From Litoditis marina (taxonomy: Eukaryota > Nematoda > Chromadorea > Rhabditida > Rhabditidae), in the NCBI GenBank assembly GCA_964036275.1, contig OZ038437.1, positions 6,143,804 to 6,207,803 on the forward strand: 64,000 bases of DNA, given 5' to 3'. Of the stretch, positions 30,501 to 42,400 are shown in pieces. Under the pieces are notes generated by a model, which saw only the letters and a list, made by a program, of their open reading frames with translations, was not told the origin of the DNA and made no database searches. The stretch's first letter is position 1. Each line of letters begins with the position of its first letter. Both the position numbers and the translations under genes were made by a program.

Positions 30501-32129
30501 TTCAGCATCACTCCAAAGTAGTGTTCTAAACAACATTTGGAAAAATCAGCCGATTCGGAGTCAAAAAAGTTTTTGCACCATGTGGGGGACCCTTATGTGA
30601 AAAACAGATTTTGGTCAAAATTGAAAAGTTGTAGTTTCACGCTCATACTTTTAGCATCACTCACTCAAAGTGTTCTAAACAACATTTAGAAAAATCAGCC
30701 GATTCGGAGTCAAAAAAGTTTTTGCACCATGTGGGGGACCCTTATGTGAAAAACAGATTTTGGTCAAAATTGAAAAGTTGTAGTTTCACGCTCAAACTTT
30801 CAGCATCACTCCAAAGTAGTGTTCTAAACAACATTTGGAAAAATCAGCCGATTCAGAGTCAAAAAAGTTTTTGCACCATGTGGGGGACCCTTATGTGAAA
30901 AACAGATTTTGGTCAAAATTGAAAAGTTGTAGTTTCACGCTCAAACTTTCATCATCACTCACTCAAAGTGTTCTAAACAACATTTGGAAAAATCAGCCGA
31001 TTCGGAGTCAAAAAAGTTTTTGCACCATGTGGGGGACCCTTATGTGAAAAACAGATTTTGGTCAAAATTGAAAAATTGTAGTTTTACGCTCATACTTTCA
31101 GCATCACTCACTCAAAGTGTTCTAAACAACATTTGGAAAAATCAGCCGATTCGGAGTCAAAAAAGTTTTTGCACCATGTGGGGGACCCTTATGTGAAAAA
31201 CAGATTTTGGTCAAAATTGAAAAGTTGTAGTTTTACGCTCATACTTCCAGCATCACTCACTCAAAGTGTTCTAAACAACATTTGGAAAAATCAGCCGATT
31301 CGGAGTCAAAAAAGTTTTTGCACCATGTGGGGGACCCTTATGTGAAAAACAGATTTTGGTCAAAATTGAAAAGTTGTAGTTTCACGCTCATACTTTTAGC
31401 ATCACTCACTCAAAGTGTTCTAAACAACATTTGGAAAAATCAGCCGATTCGGAGTCAAAAAAGTTTTTGCACCATGTGGGGGACCCTTATGTGAAAAACA
31501 GATTTTGGTCAAAATTGAAAAGTTGTAGTTTCACGCTCAAACTTTCATCATCACTCACTCAAAGTGTTCTAAACAACATTTGGAAAAATCAGCCGATTCG
31601 GAGTCAAAAAAGTTTTTGCACCATGTGGGGGACCCTTATGTGAAAAACAGATTTTGGTCAAAATTGAAAAGTTGTAGTTTCACGCTCAAACTTTCAGCAT
31701 CACTCACTCAAAGTGTTCTAAACAACATTTGCAAAAATCAGCCGATTCGGAGTCAAAAAAGTTTTTGCACCATGTGGGGGACCCTTATGTGAAAAACAGA
31801 TTTTGGTCAAAATTGAAAAGTTGTAGTTTCACGCTCAAACTTTCAGCATCACTCACTCGAAGTGTTCTAAACAACATTTGGAAAAATAAGCCTATGTTTG
31901 CAGCGATTCGCACTAGTAAATCTGATTGCTCAGCCCAAAACTATTGACAGCCGCGCAGCGGCTGCTTTAATAATCGATAATGACGTGCGCTGCGCGCACG
32001 CCTATCAGACGCGGCGGCACTAAAACATCCAGAACTTGGTTCAAAATGATCAGACGTCAGACTTTGAGAAACTTTTTTGTATCAAAAAGGGCACCGTGGC
32101 GAACTAATTACAAAATCATTTATCGCTAG
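27572..32129 (+). mobile_element. Short Helitron-like unit expanded by satellite
   Basis: Starts TCTCTATAAAGCTGG at 27572, equivalent to 24197 in copy 1, and ends at the shared CTAG. Copy 1 is 343 bp here while this version is 4.6 kb, the difference being the 149-bp array. Confidence 0.45.
27899..31885 (+). repeat. 149-bp satellite array, about 27 units
   Basis: Twenty-eight occurrences of GTGTTCTAAACA(A/T) spaced 148-150 bp apart, with one exception: the step 28811 to 28885 is about 74 bp, a unit lacking half its length. Units contain AATCAGCCGATTCGGAGTC and GTGGGGGACCCTTATGTG. Identity is very high toward the centre and right. Variants such as CTCATACTTTTAGC and CCAAAGTAGTG recur two or three units apart, so blocks of several units were duplicated. 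The 70-residue open frames come from the repeat and are not genes. Confidence 0.95.
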
Positions 32130-33407
32130 TCTGTGTTATAATGTGATTGTTTCAGGTCCACACGCCTCAATATGAAATAAATTAGAAGCTCTTCGTTTTT
32201 TTACGTGGACGTGATGTCTTTTTTCTGCTTACTGGTGATCTCTGGACGATGACGAATTGCTATTTGATGTGAAATGTAAGTCATTTCACTCGTGTTTGAT
32301 AGTTTCCACCTTTATGATTTTTTCGCTTAATTCATTAGTATTTTGCATTTGCTCCATGCAACTACTTCGTTCGACAAACGTGCTGGTAACCAATAACCGT
32401 TTTAGAGTTCTAGTGGAATGGGTAGAGAACCTAAATGTTGTTAAAACATAAATTCATGTATGAAGGAATGTTGTATGAAGTTCTATCCTAAATGCAACAT
32501 GTTTCGGAAATCTTGCCTCATTCTTTGATGAACTATTGACCCAAAATGTGCTAAATCTCTGCCCACTTATGAGACTTATTTACGCTAAATCTCTGCCCAC
32601 TATATGAGACTTATTTACTTTTTTTCAGGTTATCACTGTTCGGTTCGTCAGAAGGAGAGTACGCTAGCTGATCACGATCTTTCGCTTCTCGCTCAACCCT
32701 CAACTGGTACTTCATTATGTCTCTTTGTTGCATATTCTTCTATATTTTTATTTTGTTCCTTACTTTGCCGCTACTTGTGCCATAGGTTTTCATGGTAGTA
32801 TAGTAGTTATTCTGTTCCCCCTTCTTGAATAAACAAATGGTAATGTGTAGTGACTATCGTTGGAACTAGGAACTGGTGATTTTATATGTTGATGTTTTTG
32901 TGTGATGTGATTTCAGTGTTTTATTAGTTTCTGCTCGATCTTGTATACATGCGCATGTCTTTGTTCTGTGTTCTATCATGAATTGTGAAGTGTACCAAAC
33001 TAATGAAAGTGCAAAATTCCTACACTTGTTTCTCTGGCAATCTGTTTGACATGATAGCAAATTGTTTTTTTTGTCGGGCAGTAGTCATGTAGAAATTTAC
33101 CTACTGATCGTGTGTAAACTCGATTGGAAGAAATACATGTTTTCATTATCTAAAGCATGTCGCCTGTCACGAAATTTGGTGCCATATCGCGACTGTCACA
33201 AAACATGGCAACAATCCAAATTTCCTCTGCGTGTCTGACCTTGGAAAAATAAAATTAATTTTGGAAATTGACGGATTTTTAGTGAAAATTATGCAGAGGT
33301 ATGGGTATGGATCGAAATGTCTCGGTTATATCTAGTATTTGAGCATTCGATTCGGGCCACCTTTAATGAATCCCGAGGCATTTCAGAGAAACTCGGGCGA
33401 AGAAAAA
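32130..33407. other. Noncoding stretch with a short tandem duplication
   Basis: A 35-bp unit (GCTAAATCTCTGCCCAC plus AGACTTATTTAC) is duplicated at 32550-32618. An exon-like segment at 32629-32706 has TTTTTTTCAG before and GTACTT after, but I find no partner, so I do not call it. Confidence 0.5.
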
Positions 33408-36400
33408 ATGGCAGACGGCTGGACAACCGTTGAAAACAAAAAGAGTTAGTTTCATGTTTTTGTCGAAGTAGCCACTGAGCTGCACTTATTTGAGTACTCC
33501 AATCTTTAAATGAAATGTTTCACTCATTTATGAGTAACAACGTACCAATATTCTTCAATCGATTTTTTCCCAATTCTACATGAGAGTGCCACATCTATGG
33601 AATGTGAATAGACGATTTCAGTGTGGAAATTACAATCCATTGACAAAACTTCATTTGTGAAAATTTCATTTCAGAGACCAAAAAGTCCCCAACGAGCACA
33701 GCACCAGAAAAAGTATCGCTGAAAAATCTGCGTTTCAACGTGACTGGCTGGAAGACTGCTAGATGGGAATTGGCTTCGATTCCGCAAGCCAAAGGTGTTG
33801 GCGAGTACTTCGTGAATGCAGACAGAACCACCATAGAGCTTGGACGAGCAAAGGCCAGTCAATACCATCCGGCCTCCCTCGATCTGAATAATCTGAAAAA
33901 GAATCTCAACGAAGGATTCGGAGACTGGACAGATGGGGTACGTTAATCTAAATTGAACAAAATAGATCGTTCCGTGACCACTGAGAGGTTGGGTGCAAAA
34001 GATCTTTTGGTTGCATAGATGGATAAATGTCGCATAATACATAATACGAACGTTCGTATAAGATTCCGTCATTCAAAAAGGTAAAAGTGCTTTCTGTTCC
34101 AGAACAAAGTGTAAGGCAGCATTCGTATTTTTTACGTCGACGTTAACGCATTAGGCTATATGAGGGTCGATTGACGTCGGCATTGATGCCAACTTGCGGC
34201 GTGACGTTTCTTGAAAAAGTTCGTTCGTACTTTTTTTGGGGGTTAACGCCGGAATTTACAACGCCGCGTTATTCAAATGAGGTCGCTCTCAACGTTTGAA
34301 GCTTCAAACATCTTTGAAAAAACGCTGTCGTTTTTAGAACGTTTACCACATAATATCAATTTTGAAGTTCTCATCTACGATTTCTTCTATTTCATGCGCA
34401 TATACGTAATCGATTTTAATCATATTTTCACCCACTTGAGTCCAAATTCCAGAATTTTTGCAAAAACTTAAAATTTCTCGAACACATTACGAAGTTCAGT
34501 ATTTCGAATGTGCTGAACGAGAATAATCATAAATTAATGCAGCCAATCTGGATTTTCCGGTTGAAAGGTGAATCTGAAACTGTTCAACGCTGTGAGTCGT
34601 GGCTCGGTGTTAACGTCCCGCGTTAAAAACAAAATGAAACGCGTGAAACATCTGAATGCTGCCTAAATCTATTGTAAAAATCCCCTAATTTTCTAGTATT
34701 AGAATCATACACTCTGCTCCTGAACCAACAAAGCGTGTCACTCTTAATTTTGTTTTGAATGACTAGGTCTGCATTTTTCATAACGAATGTCAACAACAAC
34801 TCACCAGAACCAATGTAGTCTGTTTAGTTTCCAACTGGACTCGTATCCATCAAAAGTGTTGCATCCTTGCCATCCCTCGCGTTGCGTGTGTAGAGTCAAT
34901 GGTATTTCAAACAGTCAAATAAAAGTGTAACATGCGCATACAATTATTTTTTTAATGATATCTTCGCCCTTTTAATATGTTCGAATGATAGATTATATTG
35001 TTCACTAATCACAATTATGAAATTAACCTAGGTTTTCATTAGAAATTTCAATAACATTTTGCACCCACTGAAACTTTCGTGATCGCCATGCATGCGCTGT
35101 TCCCCTGCTGCGCATCCAACAAGTCTGATAGTGGCCGAGTGGGTGCTGTTTCCCGTCACACGGCTATCCATTTTCATAGGTTCGGTCTCTGAAGCTGCTG
35201 TTATTTTGAGAACACGGAATCTTTGTGTTTAAATAGTTGCCAAGCTAGAAGCTCCGTTTGCTATTTTCATACAGCACACGGAGTACAGTTCGCATTAAAT
35301 AGACTATACATTTATCAACAAACGTTGTAAATTGGCTGGAATAGACATTGGATTTTTTTCCAAATTCTCAGAGACAGCCACACCACGTCGTTTGTATAAA
35401 TCATTGAACAACAAAAACACCGTGAACACAATTTCGGAAAATTACTGAACGTTTTAACGGTATGCCACCTCATGTAGTAAGTGGGGCTTAGGACTATTAG
35501 CCACAGTTTAGCCACAACTTGGCTCTCGATGGCAGTCGGAGATAATTGGGGTCACAGATAGCCACCAACTGCCCGGTAAATGAACTTTCGAGAAGGATAA
35601 GCTTGAAACCATTGAAATCATAATATATTGTGGGTGCACTTAATTTTTAACAAAATATATCATTGCGATCACAAAGTGGAGAGGAAATACAACAAATGGT
35701 TTATACTACGTTCTCGGAATGTTTTAAGATAGTTTAAAGTTGGTTTCAGAATTTTTCTGGTAATCTTTATGAATGATTCATTATGGACGTCTTTGCGTGC
35801 GCCAAACCTCCGATAACTGATTGTGATAAGTAGCCTGATAATTGTGACAAATTTAGGCGTTAGTGTAGGTAGATTGAGTCGTGTTGGGCTCTCAGATGAA
35901 TAATCATTCATTCAGCATAATCGCTCGATATTTATTCTTATTCTTCATACTCACCGCAACTAATCTTTCATTTCGTAGCTTGCTATTTTTCATGCTCAAA
36001 CGCAAACAGTTAGTTTATGTGGTTTTATTACACAAGAATGCCGGGGTTCAAATAAAACAGGACTTGGGGAATAGTGGCTTTATATATCCAAATTTATCCG
36101 TCCTCCGCACGCAAATCATTTTAGAACCATTTCTGCATATCAAATAATTTCGTATTGAAGAGACAGAGTAGATTTTTGGAGTTGTTATCACAAAACTTTA
36201 TGAATGAATAAAACTGTTCTATTGTGTGGACAAACAGTTGAGCGAGAATGGAGAACATTCCATTTCCTCATATGTATGTGAAAAACAGTTGAGCGAAAAT
36301 GAACAACATTCCATTTTCCTCATACATACCCATACGAAGTTTTTTGGCTTTCAGAATGGAGACAAAAAAATAGATACATTTCTGCAATGGATCTGCAAGT

Positions 36401-39400
36401 ATGCGAGTGCGAACAACAAGACGAGTGTTCGTGAGGTGAGTGTTACATCACAAGGTGTTGTTCAGGTGTAACTCAAACTAAGGGAAGCATATTTTGAACC
36501 CTTGTTCAAAGGAACGGTTTTTCAATGTTAACAGTATCGACTGATCACCTCAAACCTCCGAATTAAAGAGGTACGATCCCTTTAAACATCGTGTAAACAC
36601 CATCTGTAATATGTATGATGATAACCTATTGTTTTCATGTTTGAACACGAACCAAATGTGTCGCGTTCCACCCATTATAAACTCTAACCATTAATTGAAC
36701 ACTTCTTTAAGAGAATCCTAAATAGATCATTTTCCTGCAATGTTGTATAGGCGTGATGATAGGATAGATCTGGAAAGTCAGATTACAAATAATTTTCTCA
36801 TAGTTTTGCTTTGTTTTGTCAAGAAAATGGCATATCATTTTTGAAATCGAGAAACACTCTCTACTTCCAATAAAAGAGCTTCAAAAAGTGTCGGTACGTC
36901 GTAATATCACAATCAGAGTGAGCTAGAATCAATAAATCACGTGTGAAGCACATGACAGACACAATGTAACATTTTTCACTCAAAATGTATCCTTGCAAAC
37001 TTAGTCTAGTTCTCACCAGTTCCAGAAGGGCTTCATATTCGAAACGTCTACAAACTGGCTTTCTAACACATTTTTCTAAAACTCATTTTATCTGCACATT
37101 TCTTAGAGTAAGAATTACTATTTATTCGGGTCTATGGCTGTTGGTAACCGTTTCCCTTGGTTGTCTCTCTTAATTGGTGGTCACCAACCGCCGCACTATG
37201 GTCACCAACCGCCGCACTTGTTAATTGCTGAGCAGTTTACTGCCACACTTATAGAATAAATGTAAAACAAGTGAAAAATGACATGTTCATCTGCAGGCTA
37301 ATCAAAATTTAAATGTTATATACAAAACAGAAACAGTTTCCCAAACAAAATGGGTAACGAGTGAAAACAAAATGGTTAACGAGTGGAAACAAGACTACAA
37401 CAATTCCAACAAATATTTACATATGAACAAAATCACTTTTTTTTGTGTGATTTTCGGGTGGCATGTTGAGACATTTCCAACAAATACGTAACGATCTCGT
37501 CATCGTTCGGGGCAGCAACGTTGATTTGAAGAGCGAATGCCTCCATCTTTGTCTTCACAGTAGCTCTTCTGAACAAATCCCTCTTGTCGATCTGGCTTCG
37601 CTCCCTGGAACAAAATACGGTAATAACGAGTTGAATATTATTTGAATTTGAATTTGTAGTCAAAAAGTAATTGAAAGCTCTACGATTTAGCAACAATAAA
37701 AAAACACTATTACAAACAGCCTATCACTTCAGTACATTTTGAAAGTAAGTCATTTATCAACATTTAGAACTTCAGAGTAGAAGTCAAGTGCGCGCCCCTA
37801 ATCAAACTACCAGAATGTTACCTCATACACGTTAATTTTTATATACGCCGGATATTATTCGATATGATAGTTCTGTAGAATGCGAGAGGTACATATGTAT
37901 AATCTTTTCTTAACTATTGGATCTGTACGTGAAAATAGCTGTGGCTCACATTGACTGCGGCTCTCAGTGCCTGCTCTGCCGCGACATGTTCTTTCTGTAG
38001 CTGGAGCAATAGTTGTCCTAACTCCGGGTGCTCCACACCTAGCGTGGTTTGCAGCTTGCTGTAAAAATGTTCATTTTCTTTCCTAAAGAAACCGTCCGGC
38101 CTAATACATGTTTTTGCTATTTCTATATTCAATTTTAATGAGTTCGGCGAAAGTTTTTTGGGATTGTTCAGAGTGCAAAAAAAAAACATTTCACTGAAAT
38201 AGAAATTTGAGCAGAGCTGGATAAATTAAGCTTTGAACGCGAAACAGATTGGACTGGACTGAAAAAATTGATTTGGACTAAAAAATTGGAATAGACTGAA
38301 AAATTGGATTAGACTAAAAAATTTGATTAGATTAAAAAATTGGATTAGACTAAATAAATTCTGTGGATTAAGAATCTTACCGGTGCCACGATTCCGCCAA
38401 ATTGGAGGTACGGTGCTCGAAGATCAGCCACTTGTTCCATTTCGCTACTTTCTTCTGACCCATCCACTCTTTTTGTAAGAATGATAGGTGCTGAGAATTG
38501 AACATTTTGTCGAATTAAGCACTACACACCTATTTAACACCTGATAGCACTGCGATGTCACCCTATGGCACATATTAATTCGCACATTAATTAGACTATG
38601 AATGTTTTGCATTGTACGGCTGATAGATTCCACTTAAGGATAGAGAATAGAACGTGTTACTCGATAAAAAACACAAAAAAAATTTCAATAAAGAAAGAAA
38701 AATGACAAAAATACAGTGTGAACAACATACTGACGTTCAGTGTAGTGTACGACCGCCAACAACATTCGCGAAATGACTCTAAGTGGAATAAACTTGTCTG
38801 AAATGTGTTTATTTTTGACACTGAAAATCAGGTCGTGTTTCCAAGGAACAAATTTAGTTTCATCTGTCATTAAGTGTGGCGGTTGGTGACTATCGCCTAG
38901 CGAGCTTTTTCGATGACCTTTCTCAACTTGCGAAGTGCGGCGGTTGGTAACCACTCAAAATACTGAGCCTTAGATGACTATTTATTTTCCCACGGCCTCT
39001 TTCGACGACCAGGTTACTAACAGCTGAGCTCCCTATTTAAGGCCCTAACATACTACGGGCGGCTGCGGGCGTCTGCGGCTGCGTGCGTCTGCGGCTGAGT
39101 GGTGGTTTTGACGCACCGCCCCGCAGACGCACGCAGACGCCCGCAAACGCACTCTGATTGAAGTATGTACGCGCGTTCGCGTCTGGCTGCGGCTGACTGC
39201 GGCGCTGCTATCTTCAGAGTGATTTTGGAGAACTCAGACTGATAATTGATAGTAATAAGTGTTTAAATATGCTCTCTGAGAAACCCGTTTACTTGTGGTT
39301 ATCGAGCTCCCTGCTCTCTTAACCCATTAGGAATGGGAAGCAAGATCAGAATCGTGAATGCTCTTCGGGATGTTTTTTTCCGCTTTTCCTCCCACATTTC

Positions 39401-42400
39401 ATCCTTCTTGCTTTTAAAAGCCTTTTTGATTCGAAAAGAGATGAAACGTTCAAATCATAAGAAAAAAAATATGGGAAAACTTAATGAAACCCTGTAAATG
39501 ACAAAGGATTACTATTATTAATTATTTGGAAATAAACTGATATGAATTAAATGATGTTTTTTCAAGTGTTTTTGGGTTTAAGCACAATTGATTCTTACAC
39601 ACGCAGAGAGCCGCCGCGGCCCTATTGAATCAATCCAATATTGCCGCTACCCCTGTTTGCGGCTGTTGGCGGCCCCGCGCGGGGCCGCCCACAGCCGCCC
39701 GCAGACGCCCGCAGCCGCTTTTGCCCGCAGAAGTATGAATGCCCGCCAAAACGCCGAGAGCCGCAGCCAGCCGCACATTCGATCAATAGTCTGAGGGCGC
39801 TATACTTATACCATATGCCGCCCGCAGACGCCCGCAGCCGCCCGTAGTATGTTTGGGCCTTTATTCGGCGTACGCCAAGATCCCAATCACAGGTTACACC
39901 ATATCAGGCTGTGAGCGATGCAGATGTGGTGTCAGGACGAGGTCTTTTGAGACGGATAGCCATGACTCCTGATTTTCCCGGAACCACGACCTGGAAAGTG
40001 ACTGCGCAGAAACAAGAGGGGGTCATTTTTATGTATGGGGACGAAGAGAAGTACGACGGGTACGCTTATTCAATGATTCTCCGGAAGTGGCACAATAGAA
40101 AATAAATCTCTCGCACATGAAGTTCAGCGGCATAGAATTAAATATATATTGTTTATCTGAAAAGGCGTCATGAATGAGTAAAGTTATCTCACACTTCCAG
40201 AAACACATGTTTGAGATATGCAAGAAACAATCAAGCTACTTTCTATCCTGGAGTTTCTAGTGAAAAACACGTTATCAATCGTTTTTTTTCGGAATCTCGA
40301 GTAGGCGAAAAGACTGCCTCAGCATTTCTTCCCAGATACAACAGTTTTGACATTTGTACTTCTTGTAAGTTTCGAGTTCTCTTAATACACGATTTCAGTG
40401 GAGAACAACATAAGAGAAACATTTACCACGGCCTCAAACTGGACCAGTTTCTCAGTGGGAAAAAGGTGTGATTATCCACTTTTAAGCTTAGTTTGTATTA
40501 GTAAAAAGAACGGATGGTGTATTTTCTGTAACATAGTTCGAACTAGTTATGTTCGATCGTTTTCTGACTGTTTCTATGATATCTGACCCATATCAGATAA
40601 AAACTGCATGTTTATGACACATTCTCTGGAATCGGTTTGTTTACCTCTTCATGTAAGTTTTCGAGCATTATTCAAAATGAGTGTGGATGATGAGAGCTTT
40701 ATGATCAAAATAACAACCATGTACGGATATACTCCCGATGAATGCCACATTTCACGATCGCAAACAAAAACTAGTCTCGCTTTGAAAAGATTGAACCCCA
40801 TTCTACTCAGTGGTTTTTATCACACATCGCACATTCCAGAACACTTTCTTGAGTATTTTTCGATGCATCGTTTCATTGCAGGGTGCTGTTAACCAGGCCG
40901 AACAGTTTCGTTCTGTCTGTCTTTTTGGTCTGGATGTTAAAGATGCAGACAAAATCAGCATTCTTCTTTCCGGAGAAGTAGATGCATTAGATGAAGGTAA
41001 AGTAGTCCAACTCGTTTTTTTCAAGCTGTACATACCAGAAAAAAAACATTTATGATGAGTAGTTAACATATCCCAGTTATAGTTTGATTTGTATACTAAA
41101 CATATGCTGCAAAATACGTAGGCCAGTTTAAACTTTTGTACATCGTACCCCGTGAATACGGTAACTTGGAGGAAGTTAACAGAAAGGAGAAAAAACTTTC
41201 AGAAATATATTTAGATGTTATTGAATATCTCACAGCATGATTTATGATTGTGAGACCATCAATTTACCACGCCTATAATCTTCATTTCTTCCACAGGGAC
41301 CACAAATGGACCAATCAAATAAGCAAGGCTCAAAAACATCAGCGCAAAATTTTCTATGCTAACTACTACAACCCATCACAGTAAAGATTCATATTTCAGA
41401 TACGCAGTACCTTGAATACAAACTTGCTGGAAAAGGCGACCTTTCTTATTCGAAATGTCTCATGAGCTGGCTTCAGAGTACTTTTACTGGAGTCAGTCAT
41501 ATTATCTTGGCCCGCAAAGACGGCAAAGGGTTTCTCGATAAGGTGATTAAACAGAAAACGTTTCAGATGATGTCATACCTTCAACTAGCGTTACATACTT
41601 CCGATTGCCTCGCATGTTTTAGATCTCAATTAGAACTAGAGAGGCCTAGAGGGGACTGGAGAAGACATTGCTTAGTGGATATGACACAAATTAGATGTAC
41701 CGCGCGTCCTCTCTTATATTTTCAGTGTGACTACACGAGTTTTAGAGCCTAATAAAATTATTTTTGTATAGACTATTGAGAAACAGAAGTAGGGCTCACA
41801 TTATTTATGATCTGTTTACTTCAAACTCAAGTGGTGATAATGGAAATGAGAGGTAAGGAGGGTACTAATGCAAAATCGAGGTTTCACAACAGCGTGAATC
41901 AGACATCTTGTAGCTAAATTCATTTTGATTCGTCACTGTCTATCGTCTGAATTTATTGTGCTCACCCAAGTCATCCGAATAGTGTTCCTTAACAACTACG
42001 ATAAGTGGACACTTTCAGAAAACGGATTTCCATAATCATTCTATAATATTATATATTGTTCAGGTCGAGAAAATAAAAACAGACAGTCTTCTCTCGATGT
42101 GCAAGACGACGCCAGCAATTGAAACAAAGTGTAATTTGATTTTCCTGCACGAAGTCCTTCGCCAAATCATCAAGAATACCGAGGTATTGTTAACTTCTCA
42201 CTTTTTCATTTCGTTCTAATTTTGTTCTCGTTTTTCGGATATTGAATAGTTGCAATGTCAAACCTCCACTCATAGGTGAGGTCACAAAGGTGCACCTCAA
42301 TGTTACTCACTCTATTTCGTAGGCGTAAATCTTTTTTTTTCACTCTTGAATGGACAGTGATTTAGAGTAAAAATGAAAAGAAAGATGAAAAATAAGAAAG

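Larger units (their letters stand above)
24540..32129 (+). mobile_element. Helitron-like element, copy 2, containing a satellite array
   Basis: Begins directly after the CTAG of copy 1 and parallels it to about 27770. Then a 4-kb satellite array interrupts the shared 3' segment, which resumes at about 31944 and ends GCTAG at 32129, followed by T. Without the array the length would be close to that of copy 1. The open frames inside are not protein-like. Confidence 0.6.
37179..38952. mobile_element. Candidate DNA transposon with doubled TIR motif, carrying a gene
   Basis: GGTCACCAACCGCCGCAC occurs twice at the left (37179-37196, 37200-37217). Its complement occurs twice at the right (38874-38890, 38935-38952, with GTGTGGCGGTTGGTGAC and GTGCGGCGGTTGGTAACC). 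No transposase is seen. Target duplication not resolved. It lies in the DXO intron between 36435 and 39908. Confidence 0.5.

Noticed and set aside
27899..31885. CRISPR-like array
   Set aside because: Repeats are contiguous 149-bp units without unique spacers, in a eukaryotic transposon.
27930..31947. Series of 70-residue ORFs as a tandem gene family
   Set aside because: They arise from frame shifts of a 149-bp satellite; the peptide just reflects the repeat and has no start context or splicing.
32629..32706. Extra exon upstream of the DXO gene
   Set aside because: Has splice-like borders but no partner exon in phase, and the DXO gene has its own start at 33408.
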